Notes under the pieces: generated by a model
Told to the model about the DNA's origin: nothing
Seen by the model: the letters and a program-made list of their open reading frames with translations, nothing else
Databases searched by the model: none
Assembly: GCF_000005505.3 (NCBI RefSeq)
Contig: NC_016131.3
Span: forward strand, 64,217,355 to 64,281,354
Source of the DNA: Brachypodium distachyon
Lineage: Eukaryota > Streptophyta > Magnoliopsida > Poales > Poaceae
DNA: 64,000 nt
Direction of reading: 5' to 3'
Translations under genes and position numbers: made by a program
Shown: one piece after another, positions 21,946 through 34,272 of the stretch
Position numbering within the stretch: position 1 is the first letter of the stretch
Layout: every line of letters starts with the position of its first letter

Positions 21946-22827
21946 TGTCGCACCAGTGACACCCGGGGTACCCCGCAAGGACGGCACCCTGGGCAGCACA
22001 GTGCGAGCTGCCCGGGAAGCCACCAGCCCGACAGGAGCCTGGGAAGGGGGTTGCCCTGAAGCAGAACTAGCCGGGCTGCGGGGGTTACCCCGGATGACAG
22101 CGTGAAAATCCCCATCAGGACGCCCCCCCGGGAGGCTCACTTGCCGGGGAGGGTGTCTCCTGACCAGTGCAGGTAGAGTATCAACGCCACGTGGCCGCCC
22201 GGCAGGCTCCTTTTGTGCAGTGCTGGTCGGAGCGTGGAGTGTGGCACAAGCCGAACATTAAATGCTCCGACAGCGAAGTGGTTTCCTGTCTAGTCAACCT
22301 ACAGTGAGTAGCTCGCAGTGAATCTAGGGCGCATATCGCCCTAGCTACAGTGTTTTGTACCGTGCATGCATGCCAGCGCAGCAAAGGCAAACTGCCTAGG
22401 GTCTTTGTTCAGCGCGTGTCCAGAAGCGCGTCCCCCATGCAGACTAAGGCACCTGTGGTATCCCCTTGAGTATAAAAGGAGGATCAGCGCCACCGGTCAA
22501 AGGGTTCCGGTTTTTCTAAGGTTCGACTCTAGCTGGGTTACGATCCCTAGAGATTTAGTTCAGAAGTAGTAAGTAGCCACTTAGCAGAAAGGAAGAGAGC
22601 GCCCGGGGACTCTCCCGGCAACCTGTAAACACCTGTTCATTGGAAACTCGGAAGCAGGACGTAGGGGTTTACACCTCCGGGTGGCCCGAACCTAGGTAAA
22701 CTGGCTTGTACCTTGCTACGCTCGTCACTGGCCTCGCCGGCGATCGCCGGAGCGATCCTCATCGCCCACTGCTGAACCTAAAAGGGGGTTCCTAGCATCC
22801 CCGATGTCTAAGCCCTGGGCTATGACA
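21946..22827 (+). repeat. 5' LTR of Ty3/gypsy element E1
   Basis: Starts TGTCGCACCAGTGACACC and ends CTGGGCTATGACA (TG...CA), 882 bp. A TATA box TATAAAAG lies at 22471-22478. GGACGTAGGGGTTTACACC and GGTGGCCCGAACCTAGGTAA are shared with the reverse-oriented LTR at 37141-38133. It is followed two bases later by a TGG-beginning primer site. Confidence 0.85.
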
Positions 22828-22829
22828 TC

Positions 22830-22849
22830 TGGCGCGCCAGGTAGGGGGC
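22830..22849 (+). other. Probable primer-binding site of E1
   Basis: TGGCGCGCCAGGTAGGGGGC follows the LTR end after two bases. It begins with TGG, as expected for pairing to a tRNA CCA end. The primer tRNA was not identified. Confidence 0.6.
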
Positions 22850-22935
22850 ACGTGCGGAGAGCTTGCCGGTGACCGCCGGCGCCGTCGTCTTCAGCTACAT
22901 CAGCTTCGCCTTCTCCGACGACAGTACTCGTCGCT

Positions 22936-24816
22936 ATGCCTCCTAAGCGGGCTGGTAACTTTCGGATTGAGCCGCATGGTGCCCTGGCGGCGAACACGCA
23001 GTCGCACGACGTGTAGCGCACGTCGCAGGATCAGGAGAGCCCTGAGCCTGCCTGGGTGCATCAACAACAGCAGCAGCAAGTGATACTTCCTCCGCCTCCG
23101 CCGCGCTCCGTTGGAGACCGGCTGAGGCTAGCCCCGCAGCCTAGCACTCGGGCCAGTCATAGCCGGGTCGTCGCTCATGTTCGCGAGCCGCACGTCGAGC
23201 AGCCGCGGGCCAACGACGAACCGCGTCCATCTCAGCATCCTTCCGTTGCTTCCCAAGCAACTCCCTCCGGCTCGCGGGATCGTCCGCGAGGCACCGGAGC
23301 CGTCCCAGACGGCAGCGCCGGGCAGGAGCACGAGGTGCCTCCTGTCCGAACTAGGTCAGAAGCCCTCCTGCGGCCTAGGCCATCATGCGCTACGAGTCGC
23401 CGCAGGGAACACCGGCGCACGAGGCGTGGACGGCGGAGCTCGCTGCCCTCCTCGCTGCAGCCAACCGCCGGTCAGGAGGATCGTGCGGCCAGTCTAGGGC
23501 TGACACCGACCTGGTTGCGGGGCTTGATGCAGGCCCTAACCCCCAGCCGGAGCGTGGGGTGCCCGGCGGTAGCCGTCGCACGGGCATGGAGCCAGGCGAT
23601 GACTCCGTCGCCTCGTCATCAACCATCCCGCCTGCGGACGCGTGGGGGATACTCAACACACGTCAGCAGGAGGATCTGCGCGAGCGCCTTGAGCGGCGTC
23701 GCCAACTTGCACGTGACTGCGCCAACCCCGAAGGCCAAGGCGAAGTGCTCCGGGGGGCTAACAATGGTTGCCCCGCGTTCACCCGTGAACTGCGGCAGGT
23801 GGAGTGGCCCCGCAAGTTCTGAGCCCCGCCAACGCTCGGGATGTTCGATGGGACCACGAACCCTAAGGATTTTCTCCTAACCTACTCGTTTGGCATGAAC
23901 GCCGTGGGTGCCGACGAGAAGGTTAGGGCCAGCTCGTTCCCCATGGTCCTGAAAGGATCGGCGAGGATCCATCTCCTCGTGGGATGACTTGCGCGAGCAT
24001 TTTGTCGGTGCGTTCCAGGGCGGCTACAAGCGCTCGGGAACCATGGCGGAGCTGCACACCGTGGTGCAGAAGCCAGGGGAGAGATTGCGGAGCTTCATCA
24101 ACCGCTTCTCCAGTCTCTCCTACTCCATTCCTGAGGCGGAGGCTGCCGCCATCATCAACACCTTCGCCATCAACGTCCGTGACCCCAAGATGTGTGAGAA
24201 GCTGAACATTCACCGGATCCGGATGACGCATGAGCTCTATGCCTTGGCGCACAAGTGTGCCATGGCCGAGGAAGGGCGCTTGGCGCCCGAACTTGCAGCT
24301 AAGACTACCGCGAGTCCTGCTAAGGGCTCGCAGAAGAAGGGTTCCCGGAAGCGCGGCGGGAAGCAAGTGCTTGCCGCAGAACCGGGGGCTACCTCGAGGC
24401 CTGCGAAAAAGGCCTCGTCCGCTGGCGGGTCTGGCGGCAAGCCAGACGATGCGCCCTGCTGTCCCATCCACGCCAACGCCACCCATGACGCATAGGATTG
24501 CCGCATCCTGCAGGGTATCAAGCAGAGGCGCGAGCAGCACCACGAGGAGCGCCGAGCAGCCGGCGCTTGCTTCAACTGCGGGGATATTAGGCATCTCTCC
24601 TGCGACTGCCCGAATGACCCCAGAGCTGGAGCGAAGCCTGCCGGCGGAGATGCCGGCAGAGAGGAAGCCCAGGGGGGTCGAGGCCAAGCCCGCGCCGGCA
24701 GGGAGCGGCCTCCCCGGGGACGAGGCAAGGCTCGTGCTGAGGAGCGGCGCGAGTCCGATTACAGCGAGGGCGACGAGCCCGACTTCCAGGAGCCCCGCGG
24801 CATCGCCTGCATCCAT
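22936..24816 (+). pseudogene. E1 gag
   Basis: The ATG at 22936 (MPPKRAGNFRIEPHG) is followed by a stop near 23014 and a long Pro/Arg/Gln-rich part. The conserved gag core sits at 23989-24300, with the helical markers HFVGAFQGGYKRSGTM, GERLRSFINRFSSLSYSI and HELYALAHKCAMAEE. A nucleocapsid zinc knuckle CFNCGDIRHLSCDC is encoded near 24570-24612 in another frame. Stops at 23014, about 23820 and 24493, plus frame changes, make it non-functional. It would have been the capsid/nucleocapsid precursor. Confidence 0.8.
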
Positions 24817-25506
24817 ATGGGAGCTTATGCTCTCTCATCCTATTGTGCGGTAAAGCGCCTCATCCGGGAGGTGTGTGCGCTGTTGCCGGACATGGAGATG
24901 CAGCAGCCGTTGAAGTGGTCGCACGTGCCGATCACCTTCAACTCTGACGATCACCCAGCCCGACAGCTGGGGTCAGGGATTTTGCCCTTCGTGGTCTCAC
25001 CGATCATCAACAACATGACGATGACCAAGGTGCTGGTGGACGACGGAGCGGGATTAAACCTCCTGTCCGCCAAGTTGGTGGAGAAGCTTCAGCTGCCGCT
25101 TGAGCAGATGAAGCCCATCGATCCGTTCCGGGGAGTGAACCCCGGGATCGTGCGCCCCCTGGGGCGCATCACGCTACCGGTTACCTTCGGGTCCTGGGAA
25201 GCGTTTAGGACTGAGCACCTCATGTTTGATGTGGCTCATACCCCGTTGCCGTACAACGGGATCCTTGGTCGGCCGGCGCTGGTCAAGTTCATGGCGGCAA
25301 CCCATGGCGCCTATGGCGTGATGAAGATGCCGTCCACGGATGGAGTCCTGTCCATCAAGTGCGATCTCAAGGACGCGGCTTGGTGTGTTGGCGTGGTCGT
25401 CAAGGCCGCCGCCGCAGCCGATTCCGGTGACGAAGGCGTTGCCGGAAGCGAAGGCTCGTTGCCGGGCGATCGCCCTGCAGCGAAGAAGGCTCGTGTTACC
25501 CCGTAG
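24817..25506 (+). pseudogene. E1 retroviral-type aspartic protease region of pol
   Basis: The 229-codon open frame contains the protease motif VLVDDGAGLNLLSAKLVEKL, in which the usual active-site D-(S/T)-G appears as DDGAG. A hydrophobic ILGRPAL flap/helix block follows at about 25260. The frame ends at TAG 25504, before reverse transcriptase, where the uninterrupted polyprotein should continue. The part looks intact locally, but the missing continuation makes it a pol fragment. Confidence 0.75.
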
Positions 25507-25639
25507 AACTTGCTAGGGGAAGCACAAGCTCGAGCTCACGCCCACGCAAGGGCCAGAAGCTCAAGGAGGAGGCCGCCAAGGTGAAAAAGCTGCCCTCCAA
25601 GTCGGCAACGAGGAGCGCACATTCACCATTGGTGCGAAC

Positions 25640-26600
25640 CTCGATGCCAAATAAGAAAGTGCCCTCATCACTTTCCTTCGGGAGAACGCCGACGTGTTCG
25701 CTTGGGAACCATCGGATCTTCCCGGAGTCCCTAGGGAGGTGATCGAGCATCGATTTGCGGTGCGTCCAGATGTCCGCCGCGTCAAGCAGAAGGTCCGCCG
25801 GCAAGCCCGGGAGTGCAAAGACTTCATGAAGCAAGAAGTGGACAAGCTAAAAGCTGCGGGGACTATCAGGAAAGTACTGTACCCCACTTGGTTAGCAAAC
25901 CCAGTTGTAGTACCCAAGGGGGAAAACAAACTACGCATGTGTGTAGATTTTACCGATCTAAATCGTGCATGTCCCAAAGACCCTTCCTAGTACCCTGCAT
26001 TGATCAAATAGTAGATTCCACTGTCGGTTGCGATTTGTTGTGTTTTTTGGATGCTTTTTCCGGCTACCATCAAATTAAGATGGCAGTCGAGGACGAGGAG
26101 AAAACGGCGTTCATCACCTCGGTTGGCTGCTACTGTTACACGTGCATGCCTTTCAGGTTGAAGAACACGGGCTCAACATTCCAGCGTGCATTACGCGAGT
26201 GTTTGGGACCCCAGCTAGGCCGAAACGTTGAGGCCTACATGGATGATATCGTCATCAAGTCAAAGCGCGGGGACTCGTTTATTGATGACTTGCAGGAGAC
26301 GTTCGATAACCTCCGCACGATCAAGCTCAAGTTGAACCCTGAGAAATGCACTTTTGGTGTAGACTCGGGGCAGCTCCTAGGCTTCTTGGTTTCACACAGG
26401 GGGGATTCAGGCCAACCCAAAGAAGATAGAAGGTATCGAGAAGATGGAGGCTCCCCGCAAGGTGAAGGACGTCCAGCGCCTCAACGGCTGTGTTGCTGCG
26501 CTGGGGCATTTCATTTCAAGGCTGGGCGAATGCGCCTTGCCTTTCTTCAAGGTAATGAAGAGGAAGGGCCCAATCGATTGGACCCCCGAGGCTGAGGCAC
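25640..26600 (+). pseudogene. E1 reverse transcriptase
   Basis: The frame around 25694-25990 gives VFAWEPSDLPGVPREVIEH, LANPVVVPKGENKLRMCVDF and TDLNRACPKD, then a stop. The next frame (to 26595) has FLDAFSGYHQI, the catalytic YMDDIVIKSK near 26240 and LNPEKCTFGV. Shifts near 25985 and 26395 and a TGA at 26594 break it. This is the Ty3/gypsy order (protease, RT, RNase H, integrase). Confidence 0.85.
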
Positions 26601-27206
26601 GTTCCAGGACCTGAAGCGGTACCTGAAATCGCCGCCGATCCTCGTCGGCCCCAAGCTGGGCGAGCCGCTGCTACTCTACCTAGCTGCGACTGACCAAGTG
26701 GTTAGCTCGGTGCTTGTTGCTGAGAGAGAAGAAGATATCCCGGGGGCTGGGGTTGCGGGGCTGGGGGCTGAGCCAGCCCCGGCAACCGCCTCGAACTCAA
26801 GAACCACCATCGAGCCGGCGGCGCCGATACCATGCAAGCGGCTCGTGCAGCACCCTGTGTACTTCGTCAGCACGGTGTTGCGCGACGCCCGCGTACGGTA
26901 CCCGCAAGTGCAGAAGCTCTTGCTGGGGATTCTGCTTGCATCTCGCAAGCTGCGCCATTACTTCCAGGCGCACCGCATCACGGTGGTGTCAGGGTTCTGC
27001 CTCGAGCGGGCCCTCACCAACTGTGAAGCCACTGGGAGAGTGGCCGAGTGGAGGAAGGAGTTGTCGGAGTTTGATCTGCACTTCACGAACACAAAGAGTA
27101 TCAAGAGTGCCGCTTTGGCTGATTTCGTTGCAGAGTGGACCTCGGCAGGCATAGAAGAAGAGGAGCTGGAGACCAGCCTGCCCGGCAGGATGGACGAAGG
27201 CCACTA
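26601..27206 (+). pseudogene. E1 RNase H-like region after RT
   Basis: Encodes [20 protein letters not shown], then [20 protein letters not shown] and [19 protein letters not shown], the usual RNase H/connection region behind Ty3/gypsy RT. A Gly/Ala/Pro-rich insertion follows VLVAEREED. The frame stops with TAG at about 27205. Confidence 0.75.
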
Positions 27207-27741
27207 GGTCATGTACTTCGACGGCGCCTTCAGCCTACAGGGGGCTGGCGCTGGAGTCGTGATCGAGTCACCCACGGGGGACCAATTGAGATTCGCCATC
27301 CAACTCAACTTTCCCAACTCCACCACCAACACGGTACAAGGGGTTGCTGGCCAGGTTGCGGGTGGCAATCACCCTCGATATTAAGCGCCTGGTTGTCCGC
27401 AGAGATTCCCAACTCGTGATCAACCAGGTTAACAAGGACTACGACTGCCCGCATATGGCAGCGTACGTGGATGAAGTCCGCAAGCTAGAAAGCAAGTTCA
27501 AGGGTTTGCGATTCGAGCACATCAAGCGCAAGGATAACTTCGCGGCTGATGAACTGTCCAAGTGGGCAGCAGAGCGCCGAAAAGTCCCGGTGGGAGTGTT
27601 CTGGCACAGGCGGACTACGCCTTCAGTCACTCCCAAGCCGGCTGCCGGGGAAGCCCCCCCAGCAACCGAAGGACACCCCGCAACAGCAGAGGTCCATGCT
27701 GCCGATGTGGTAGCATGCATGAGTAGGGAAACCCCGCCTTG
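27207..27741 (+). pseudogene. E1 second RNase H-like (RVT_3) domain
   Basis: MYFDGAFSLQGAGAGVVIES starts a plant-type second RNase H domain. After a shift near 27340, DIKRLVVRRDSQLVINQVN and FEHIKRKDNFAADELSKWA complete it. A stop occurs at 27739. Dual RNase H domains are known in several plant gypsy lineages. Confidence 0.75.
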
Positions 27742-28976
27742 AGCGGGGTACATCGTCCGCTACCTCAAGGGGGAAGCCCTCCTTGAAGACGACGTTGCCG
27801 CGGAGCGCGTAGCCCGGCAAGCCAAGAGGTATGCTCTGGTAGACGGGAATCTCTACCGGAGGCATGCAAACGGAGTAAAACTCCTCTGCGTACCCCAAGA
27901 TGAAGGGCGCGCACTTCTGGAAGATATACACCGAGGCACATGTTCGCACCATGTGGCCTCCCGGGCTCTGGCCGGCTAGGCTTTTCGGCACGGCTTCTAC
28001 TGGCCTACAGCACTAGCCGATGCCGAACAACTAGTCAAGACATGCGAGGCGTGCCAATTCCATGCAAAGAAGAGTAATCAGCCGGCGCAAGCCCTGCAAG
28101 TCATTCCATCCTCCTGGCTGTTCGCGGTCTGGGGGCTGGACATCGTCGACAAGTTGCCGAGAGCAGTTGGCGGCTATGAGTACTTGCTCGTGGCCGTCGA
28201 CAAGTTCTCCAAGTGGGTGGAAGTGGAACCAGTGCGGAAGGTGACCGCTCAGGCGGCCATCAAGTTCTTTAAGGGCATCGTGTGCCGGTTTGGTGTGCCT
28301 AATGACATCATCACCGATAATGGCACACAATTTACGAGCGCCGTGTTCCAAGCCTACTGCGAGGACATGGGCACCAAGATCCACTTCGCCTCAGTTGCTC
28401 ACCCGCGCAGCAACGGACAGGCGGAGAGGGCCAAGGCAGAGGTGCTGCGGGGGCTCAAGACGAGAACCTTTGACAAGCTCAAAGGCCACGGGAAGCACTG
28501 GTTTGAAGAAACTCCAGCCCGTGCTGTGGTCGATTAGGACCACACCTAGCCGGGCAACGGGTGAAACTCCATTCGCCTTTGTCTACGGGGTAGAAGCGGT
28601 GCTGCCCCTCGAGCTCAAGCATGGATCCCCTCGGGTACGCGCGTACGGCAAGCATAGCCAACACGGGCAGAGGGTTGACAATCTTAACTTCATCAAAGAA
28701 CTTCGATGCCGGGCTGCTGTACGAGCTGCATGCTACCTGCAGGGGCTCCGCCGTTATCACGACAGGCGAGTCCGTACTCGGGAGCTCGAGGTCGGAGACC
28801 TTGTCCTGCGCCGGATACAAGGAACGAAGGCCGGGAACAAGTTGACTCCGAAATGGGAGGGGCCCTTCCGGGTAGTGCAGGTGACCAGGCTGGGGGCTGT
28901 CCGGCTGGAAACCGAAGAAGGCTTGCCGGTGCAAAACAGTTGGAATCTTGAGCACTTGCGCAAGTTCTACCCGTGA
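27742..28976 (+). pseudogene. E1 integrase
   Basis: The zinc-binding HHCC region is visible (HRGTCSHH...CEACQFH, 27930-28062) with a stop near 27978. The catalytic core follows: GLDIVDKLPRAVGGYEYLLV, DNGTQFTS at about 28318 and the later E in KAEVLRGLKT. A shift near 28510-28536 leads to the C-terminal part, with LVLRRIQGTKAGNKLTPKWE and GPFRVVQV, ending TGA at 28974. It would have inserted the cDNA; here it is inactive. Confidence 0.85.
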
Positions 28977-30386
28977 AGCGGCGGAGCCTGACCCACGGGT
29001 GATGCTACTGCAGCATGCCTCTCGAACTAGTGTAGCCGGGCAACCCCCGATTGTAATCCGCTAGTTTCCATGAATAAAGTTGGGTATTTCCTCTGCATTT
29101 CAAGTTGTCTCGTTATTGCATTTTCTTTCTTCTTCTCCTGCTCTAGGTGCACAGAAGTCTCTTTCCACCCTTGGCTGTGAGCAGGGGGCTGTCGGAGCCT
29201 CGAAAACAAAAATCCCGTTGCCGGATCACTCCGGCACGGGCCGTGCCGTTGCCGGGTTCCCCGCAACGCGCATCACGCAACAACTGTGTCTTGGGAATAA
29301 AAGAATGCTCACACCCAAGTTTGGTATCGACCCTTCTGTTCCCAGGGGTTGGGAGGCAGGAGGGGTATCTGTGCTGTACCGGTTTTTCGTGCATTTCAAA
29401 TTTTTTTTGCAGCATCTCGGGCTTGGTAAGAATATGACATGCAGGATAAGGATAGGAATCAGACGCACTGTGATACTTGTGGAGTACTCATGGGCCGTGT
29501 TGTCTAGCGGGTAGCCATAGGTGCGTGGCGACCGCTTCAAGGCTCTTACCACAGGAGGGTGTCGCCGTGGGTGCCGCGGTAGCTCGGCGCGCGTGGCGGC
29601 AGGATTCTCCACCGTGCCTATAAAAGGGTATGGTGGCCATGGAGCAACTCAAGGCAAAGCTGAGAAGATGGCGAGCGATGCAGTAGAGAATCGGTGGTGG
29701 TGCATTCCTCTGCGCGCAAGCGCCGAGGGTGTTCCCACCATCGCGTCCCTGCTACATCACTCCTTCGGGCATTTCCGAGGCGAGGGTTTCCGCAGAGACG
29801 CAATGGTGGTGCATGCCATCAGTGCTCAACGCTGATGGGTGCACTACCATCGCGCCCTTGCCGCACCCCTCCAGCAGGCGTTCCAAGTGCGGAACCGATA
29901 CGTTCGACAAGAGAACAGACATCTAAGTGCATTATCCTAGGCGCCTAGCTTTCTAACCTCGACACTGGCTCGTTGGTGTGGGTCGGGTCTTGCGTGCGGC
30001 TGAAGTGTTAGAAGGACGTTGCGAGGGGAGTGCGCTCCTCATGTGGCTTGCGGTTCCGTCCCGTAGACGCGTGATTGGGAGTAGCTAACCCGCAAGTGGA
30101 GTGGCTCGCCGCTGCTACTTAACCCCAAGTTGGCACTGCGGGTCCGTCTCGGGTCCTTGGTCTGGTTAAGTGAGTAGCGTGCGAGTCCCCGGCAACACAA
30201 AGCATAACACGCGAGGACAGGAAGGTCCACCCCACGAGTCAATTTCAGGAACAAGTACCAAGTAGAACCAGAAAACGAAATTTCTAAAAGTAACGAATGA
30301 TTACATTGGCTAATAAAACCATAACTGTTCAACGGCGCCAAGCGCCACTTGCAGGAAACAAAGGTAAAACAAAGGCTAGTAGGGGA
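28977..30386. other. E1 spacer between pol and antisense ORF
   Basis: About 1.4 kb without a supported gene. It contains AATAAAG near 29072 and a TATA-like CTATAAAAGGG near 29611. The stretch 29960-30200 resembles, in reverse, the sequence after the antisense ORF of E2 (42400-42600), so this part belongs to the element. The 29400-29940 part may be an insertion, but no ends were found. Confidence 0.5.
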
Positions 30387-33300
30387 CTACGACGGCTGGT
30401 TGCCGGGGTCTTCTGTTGAGGGCTCCGGCTCCGGCTTCCTCTGCATCCGCTCCACCACTTCGTCGATGAACTTGCCAACTGCCTTGGTGTGGGAGGGACC
30501 GTCCTTGCTGTCCGACCACGCGTCTAGCAGTGCCTCGAAAGGGAAGTCGGGGTGGTAGTAGTGCACCCGGGGGAGGATCGTCTCGGCGATCTCCCTGGCG
30601 CACGATGCTATCTCCCTGTCGCAAAACTTGGAGATCCACATGTCCAGCGCCCCAAGCTTCCCCACCATGTCGCAGAAGAATGAGATCACGGTGCTGACGT
30701 CCGTGCCGTCCACCTTCGCCGCCTGCAGCTCGAACCTCGGCAGCAGCTCGCGTATGGCCTGGGCGATTTCGAGCAGCTTCTCGGTCTCCTTCCGCCGCTG
30801 CTCCGCCAACTTGTCGTGGTTGCTGCGCGAGGACACCACCGCAAGCTTGGCCTTCCGGAGGAGTTCCGTCAGCCGTACGATCTCCTTGGCCTTGCTCACG
30901 TTGTCCTCGCCAGTCCTGACGAGCTCGCTCTAGGCGGTGGTCAGCTCGGACTCGAGATGGGCGCTCCTTTCCTTGGCGGAATTGAGCCCCCCCTCGAGCT
31001 CGCGCTCCCGGGTCTGGAACTGCTCTCGCAGCTCCTTCTCTCACCGTGACGACGCCGCTGCCGCGTCCTCCGCAGCCTTGGCCTGCTCCTCCAGTTTCAC
31101 GCGCAACGCCTGGAGTTGGGAGGAGTAGCCGCTGACCAGCTCACTCTTCTCGTTGAGGCGAGCTTGAGCTGTTGCTAGCACGTCCTCGTGCTCCTTGTTG
31201 GCCTTCTCCCGTGCTGCGGCCAGTGAGTCCAATATGCTGGTGCTCCGCGCGTTGGGCCTCCAGCTGCCGGTGGGGCTCTGCCTTGGGGACGACTGGCGTT
31301 GTGGCCTCGTCCCTGGCCTGCCGGGCTAGCCGCGTCTCCTCCCTTAGCCGGGAGAGCTCTTGCCGCTCCCTCTCGACGTCCTACCGCACTTCACCTAGCT
31401 GAAGCTTCGCGAGCTCATGGTGCTCCCTCACCTTGTTCAACAAGGTGATGAACGCCAGTTGCTGCTCCTTGATGGCGTCGAGGAACTGGTGCCCCTGATC
31501 GTAGATACTTGGGTCCCAGGTGATTGGGTCCCAAGTCGCCCGGTAAGAATGCCGAGGTCTGGGCTGGAGGTAGCGGCGGACGACGACGAGACCCCCGCTG
31601 CCATTGTCTGGCCGTGTGGAGCATCGTCCCTTGCAGGGGAGCCGCCTGCTGCTCCCCTACCACATCTTCGTCCACACCCGCGCCTATGGGCTGTGGGTCT
31701 GGTGGAGGGGCCGCGCCCCCGGCAGGAGTCGTCTCCTGCTGGGCGGCCACGGGACCTGCGCCCCCGGCTTGCGAGGCCGGGAACGTGCCGCCGAGCCCCA
31801 CTCCGGTAGCGGCGGTGGGTGCCACCACCGTCGTGTCTGGGGCGGTGGGGCTTGGCGCGGGAGCCACCTCCGGCTCGTCCTCCAACTCAACATCAGAGGT
31901 GAGATCGATCACCGTACCATCCGCTCCCTTGGTGGGCACATTGGGACCTCCGAGAAGAGCAAAATAAGTTACTTCAAGCCAAGCTGAGGTACCCGGCGAC
32001 GAGCGCAAGGGAGTTCTAATGAGTACCTTGCGGGGTCGGCGTGCTTGCGGGGGGAGATTTGTTCCCCTCTGCCCTGGCTTCTGCTGCCGGGCTGCCCCCT
32101 ACAGGCTGGGTTTCGCCTGCAAGCCAGAGTGATCGCACGGTTAAGGGTTAACGAGCAGAAGGAGCATGTACAGTGGAGTCAGGGGAGGAGTCTGTACCTG
32201 CTGCGGGCTCCTCCTCCTCTAGGACCGGGTCGGCGGCAGGCGTAGTGGCGGCGCCGCTGGTCCTCGTGCCGAGCTGACTGGCACTAACGCTGGCCCGGGT
32301 GCGCGGCTTCTGCTTGGCGCAGCGGGTGCAGTGTCGGTTCTCCCCCTCTTGCAGTAATCAAGGCAAGCACAAACTTGTAAATAAAAGGGGGAGAAAAATG
32401 TCAGCTTACCTTGGGGGGTTGAGCTTGAGCGAGTAGCCCGTGAAGATTCCCTGCTTGGGCAGGACCGTGGACCCTCGTGGCGTTGCCGCCGCCCCAGTTC
32501 CCGCGGAAGCCACCGAGGCGCCTGTGGCCATTGCGAAGGTAGCCGCTGCCGTCGGCGCTGCCGACGCAGCCGGGGCCGTTGCGGCAGCGGGACCCGCGGG
32601 AGATGAACTCCCGCCGGGTGCTCCTACCGCCGGCGCTCTTGATCGCCGCACCCGCGGCACATCATCCTCCTCCTCCACCTCCGCCTCAGGAACGACCGTC
32701 TGGGCTCGAGTAACACCGCCAGCCTCGTCACCGGAGGACTCGTCACTGGGCCAGCTGGAATCTGATCCCCCCTCGCTCTCCTCGGCCACTTGCTTCCCAC
32801 GGGCTGCAGATGGCGGAGGCTGCGGGGTTGGAACCGGGGGATCGGACATCAGCCCCCACTCGGTGCAGGGTGGGTAGCTGCCGACAATGTCGTGGAGGCC
32901 CGCAACGCCGATGTGAAGGGTTGGTGCCCCCGGGGGCAGCTCCGTGAATGGGACATCCTCGCCGGTGATTCCCTTCACCCACCCCAAGATAACCTCCGGC
33001 ATCACGCCCATGCTTTGCAGGCGTGTGGTGTCACCTGGCCCCGTGTACATCCAGGCAGGGCGAGACCGCAGCTGCAGCGGGGCGATGCGCCGACTAATGT
33101 AGGTGCGTGCCACGTTGAGATCGGTGAGCCCCGCTAGCCGCAGGGCCTTGATCTTCTTGATGATGGGAAGGAGCTCCGTGTCTCGGTTGTAGGGGTCCCG
33201 CCAGCTGCCGGCAGCTCGGTGGGCATATGGATGAACTCGTCGGGCTCGTCCACGCGTACCCAACACCAGTCCGTGCGCCACTCCTTCTCGATCTTCTTCT

Positions 33301-33840
33301 CAGTCCGCACGATGAACTCCGATTTCATCTTGTCGCGGGCGCGGAACGAGACCCCCGACGACATCGCTCCCGTCTGCTCGACGCGCGGGTAGAAGTAATG
33401 GCGGAACAACGCCACTGACGGCATCACCCCGACAAACCCCTCACAGAGAAATTGGAAGACGGCGAGAAGGAAAAGGGATGTGGGGTGGAGCTGCGCAACT
33501 TTGAGCTGGTACGCCGCCATGAGAGCATGGAGAAAAAGGGAGTACGGAGGCACGAACCCAGCAAGAATGAAGCGGGCGAACACCCGGAAGTCGTTGTCCT
33601 GGTGGTCGCCGCCGGCAGGGAAGATGAACGTCTCGCCGTACTCGTTGAACGAGGTGGCGATGGCGTGCCGAATCTTGTCGACCCCCTCTCCGTTGTAGCC
33701 GGGCTTGAAGAACGCCCGCTTGGCCCTCATCTCCCGGTTCCTCTGCTCCCTCTCCGACGGAGGCTTCTTGGGAGCTTTCTCGCCCTTGTTGCCGCGGAGC
33801 TTGTGGAACCTTTCCCCCTCTTGGGGACCTTGGGCGCCAT
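30387..33840 (-). pseudogene. E1 antisense accessory ORF (putative gypsy-type transposon protein), broken
   Basis: Runs opposite to gag-pol, from ATG 33840 near the 3' LTR toward pol. The N-terminal region has FFKPGYNGEGVDKIRHAIAT, PPYSLFLHALMAAYQLKVAQ, LHPTSLFLLAVFQFLCEGFV and DWCWVRVDEPDEFIHMPTEL, the pattern of the plant 'putative gypsy type transposon' domain (PF04195 type, by recall). A low-complexity acidic/Ala-Pro part follows, then coiled coil (AREKANKEHEDVLATAQARL) and a conserved C-terminal block with LLPRFELQAAKVDGTDVS and FPFEALLDAWSDS. Intron-like borders are present (for example AAG|GTAAGC near 32409). Frameshifts occur after codon 36 and near 33200. Product function is unknown. 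Confidence 0.75.
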
Positions 33841-33940
33841 GGGGAATGTGGGTGGCGATTAGCAGGATTAGGGACCCGAGGAGGGATGGGGATGAGGAGG
33901 AAGGACTGGGTTCTAAGTGATCGCCCCCAGCACAGCGGTG

Positions 33941-33950
33941 GGGTTTTATG
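33941..33950 (-). promoter_or_regulatory. TATA-like CATAAAACCC upstream of E1 antisense ORF
   Basis: Read on the minus strand, TACCATAAAACCCC lies about 100 nt before the ATG at 33840. A similar CATAAAGC lies about 107 nt before the E2 antisense ATG. Position and conservation suggest a core promoter. Confidence 0.4.
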
Positions 33951-34243
33951 GTACCCTAGCACTGAGCAACGGTTACATCCGCACCATACGGGTGTGCTGG
34001 GGATAACTGCATTTTAAGGGGGGAATGCGCGACGTGGCCTTATGCACCCGCAGTTAAGGGGAAGGTTAGGGCGGAAATCTCGCCCCCACCACTCTGCCCG
34101 TAACGGCGGAGTCCCTGGAGCAGCACATGGTCGGGAACCCAAAACGACTTGGGACCCACGCATCGGTTAGGGCGTAGCCCGGCAATCGACCAAGGATGAT
34201 TTTGCCCGAGAACAGGCGTTGCCGGCCCACGCCCAGGGGCGAC

Positions 34244-34272
34244 TGTCGCACCAGGGGCACCCGGGGTACCAC
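34244..34272 (+). repeat. 29-bp stub of the E1 3' LTR
   Basis: TGTCGCACCAGGGGCACC and on to GGTACCAC matches the LTR start (compare 21946 and, in reverse, 38133). It is preceded by GCCCAGGGGCGAC, which resembles GCCCGGGGGCTAC before the E2 LTR. The LTR then stops abruptly and internal sequence of another copy begins at 34273. Confidence 0.8.

Noticed and set aside
29460..29930. Solo LTR in the E1 spacer (TGTGATACTTG to AGAACAGACA, TATA-like site inside)
   Set aside because: The flanking bases do not form a target duplication and the ends are arbitrary.
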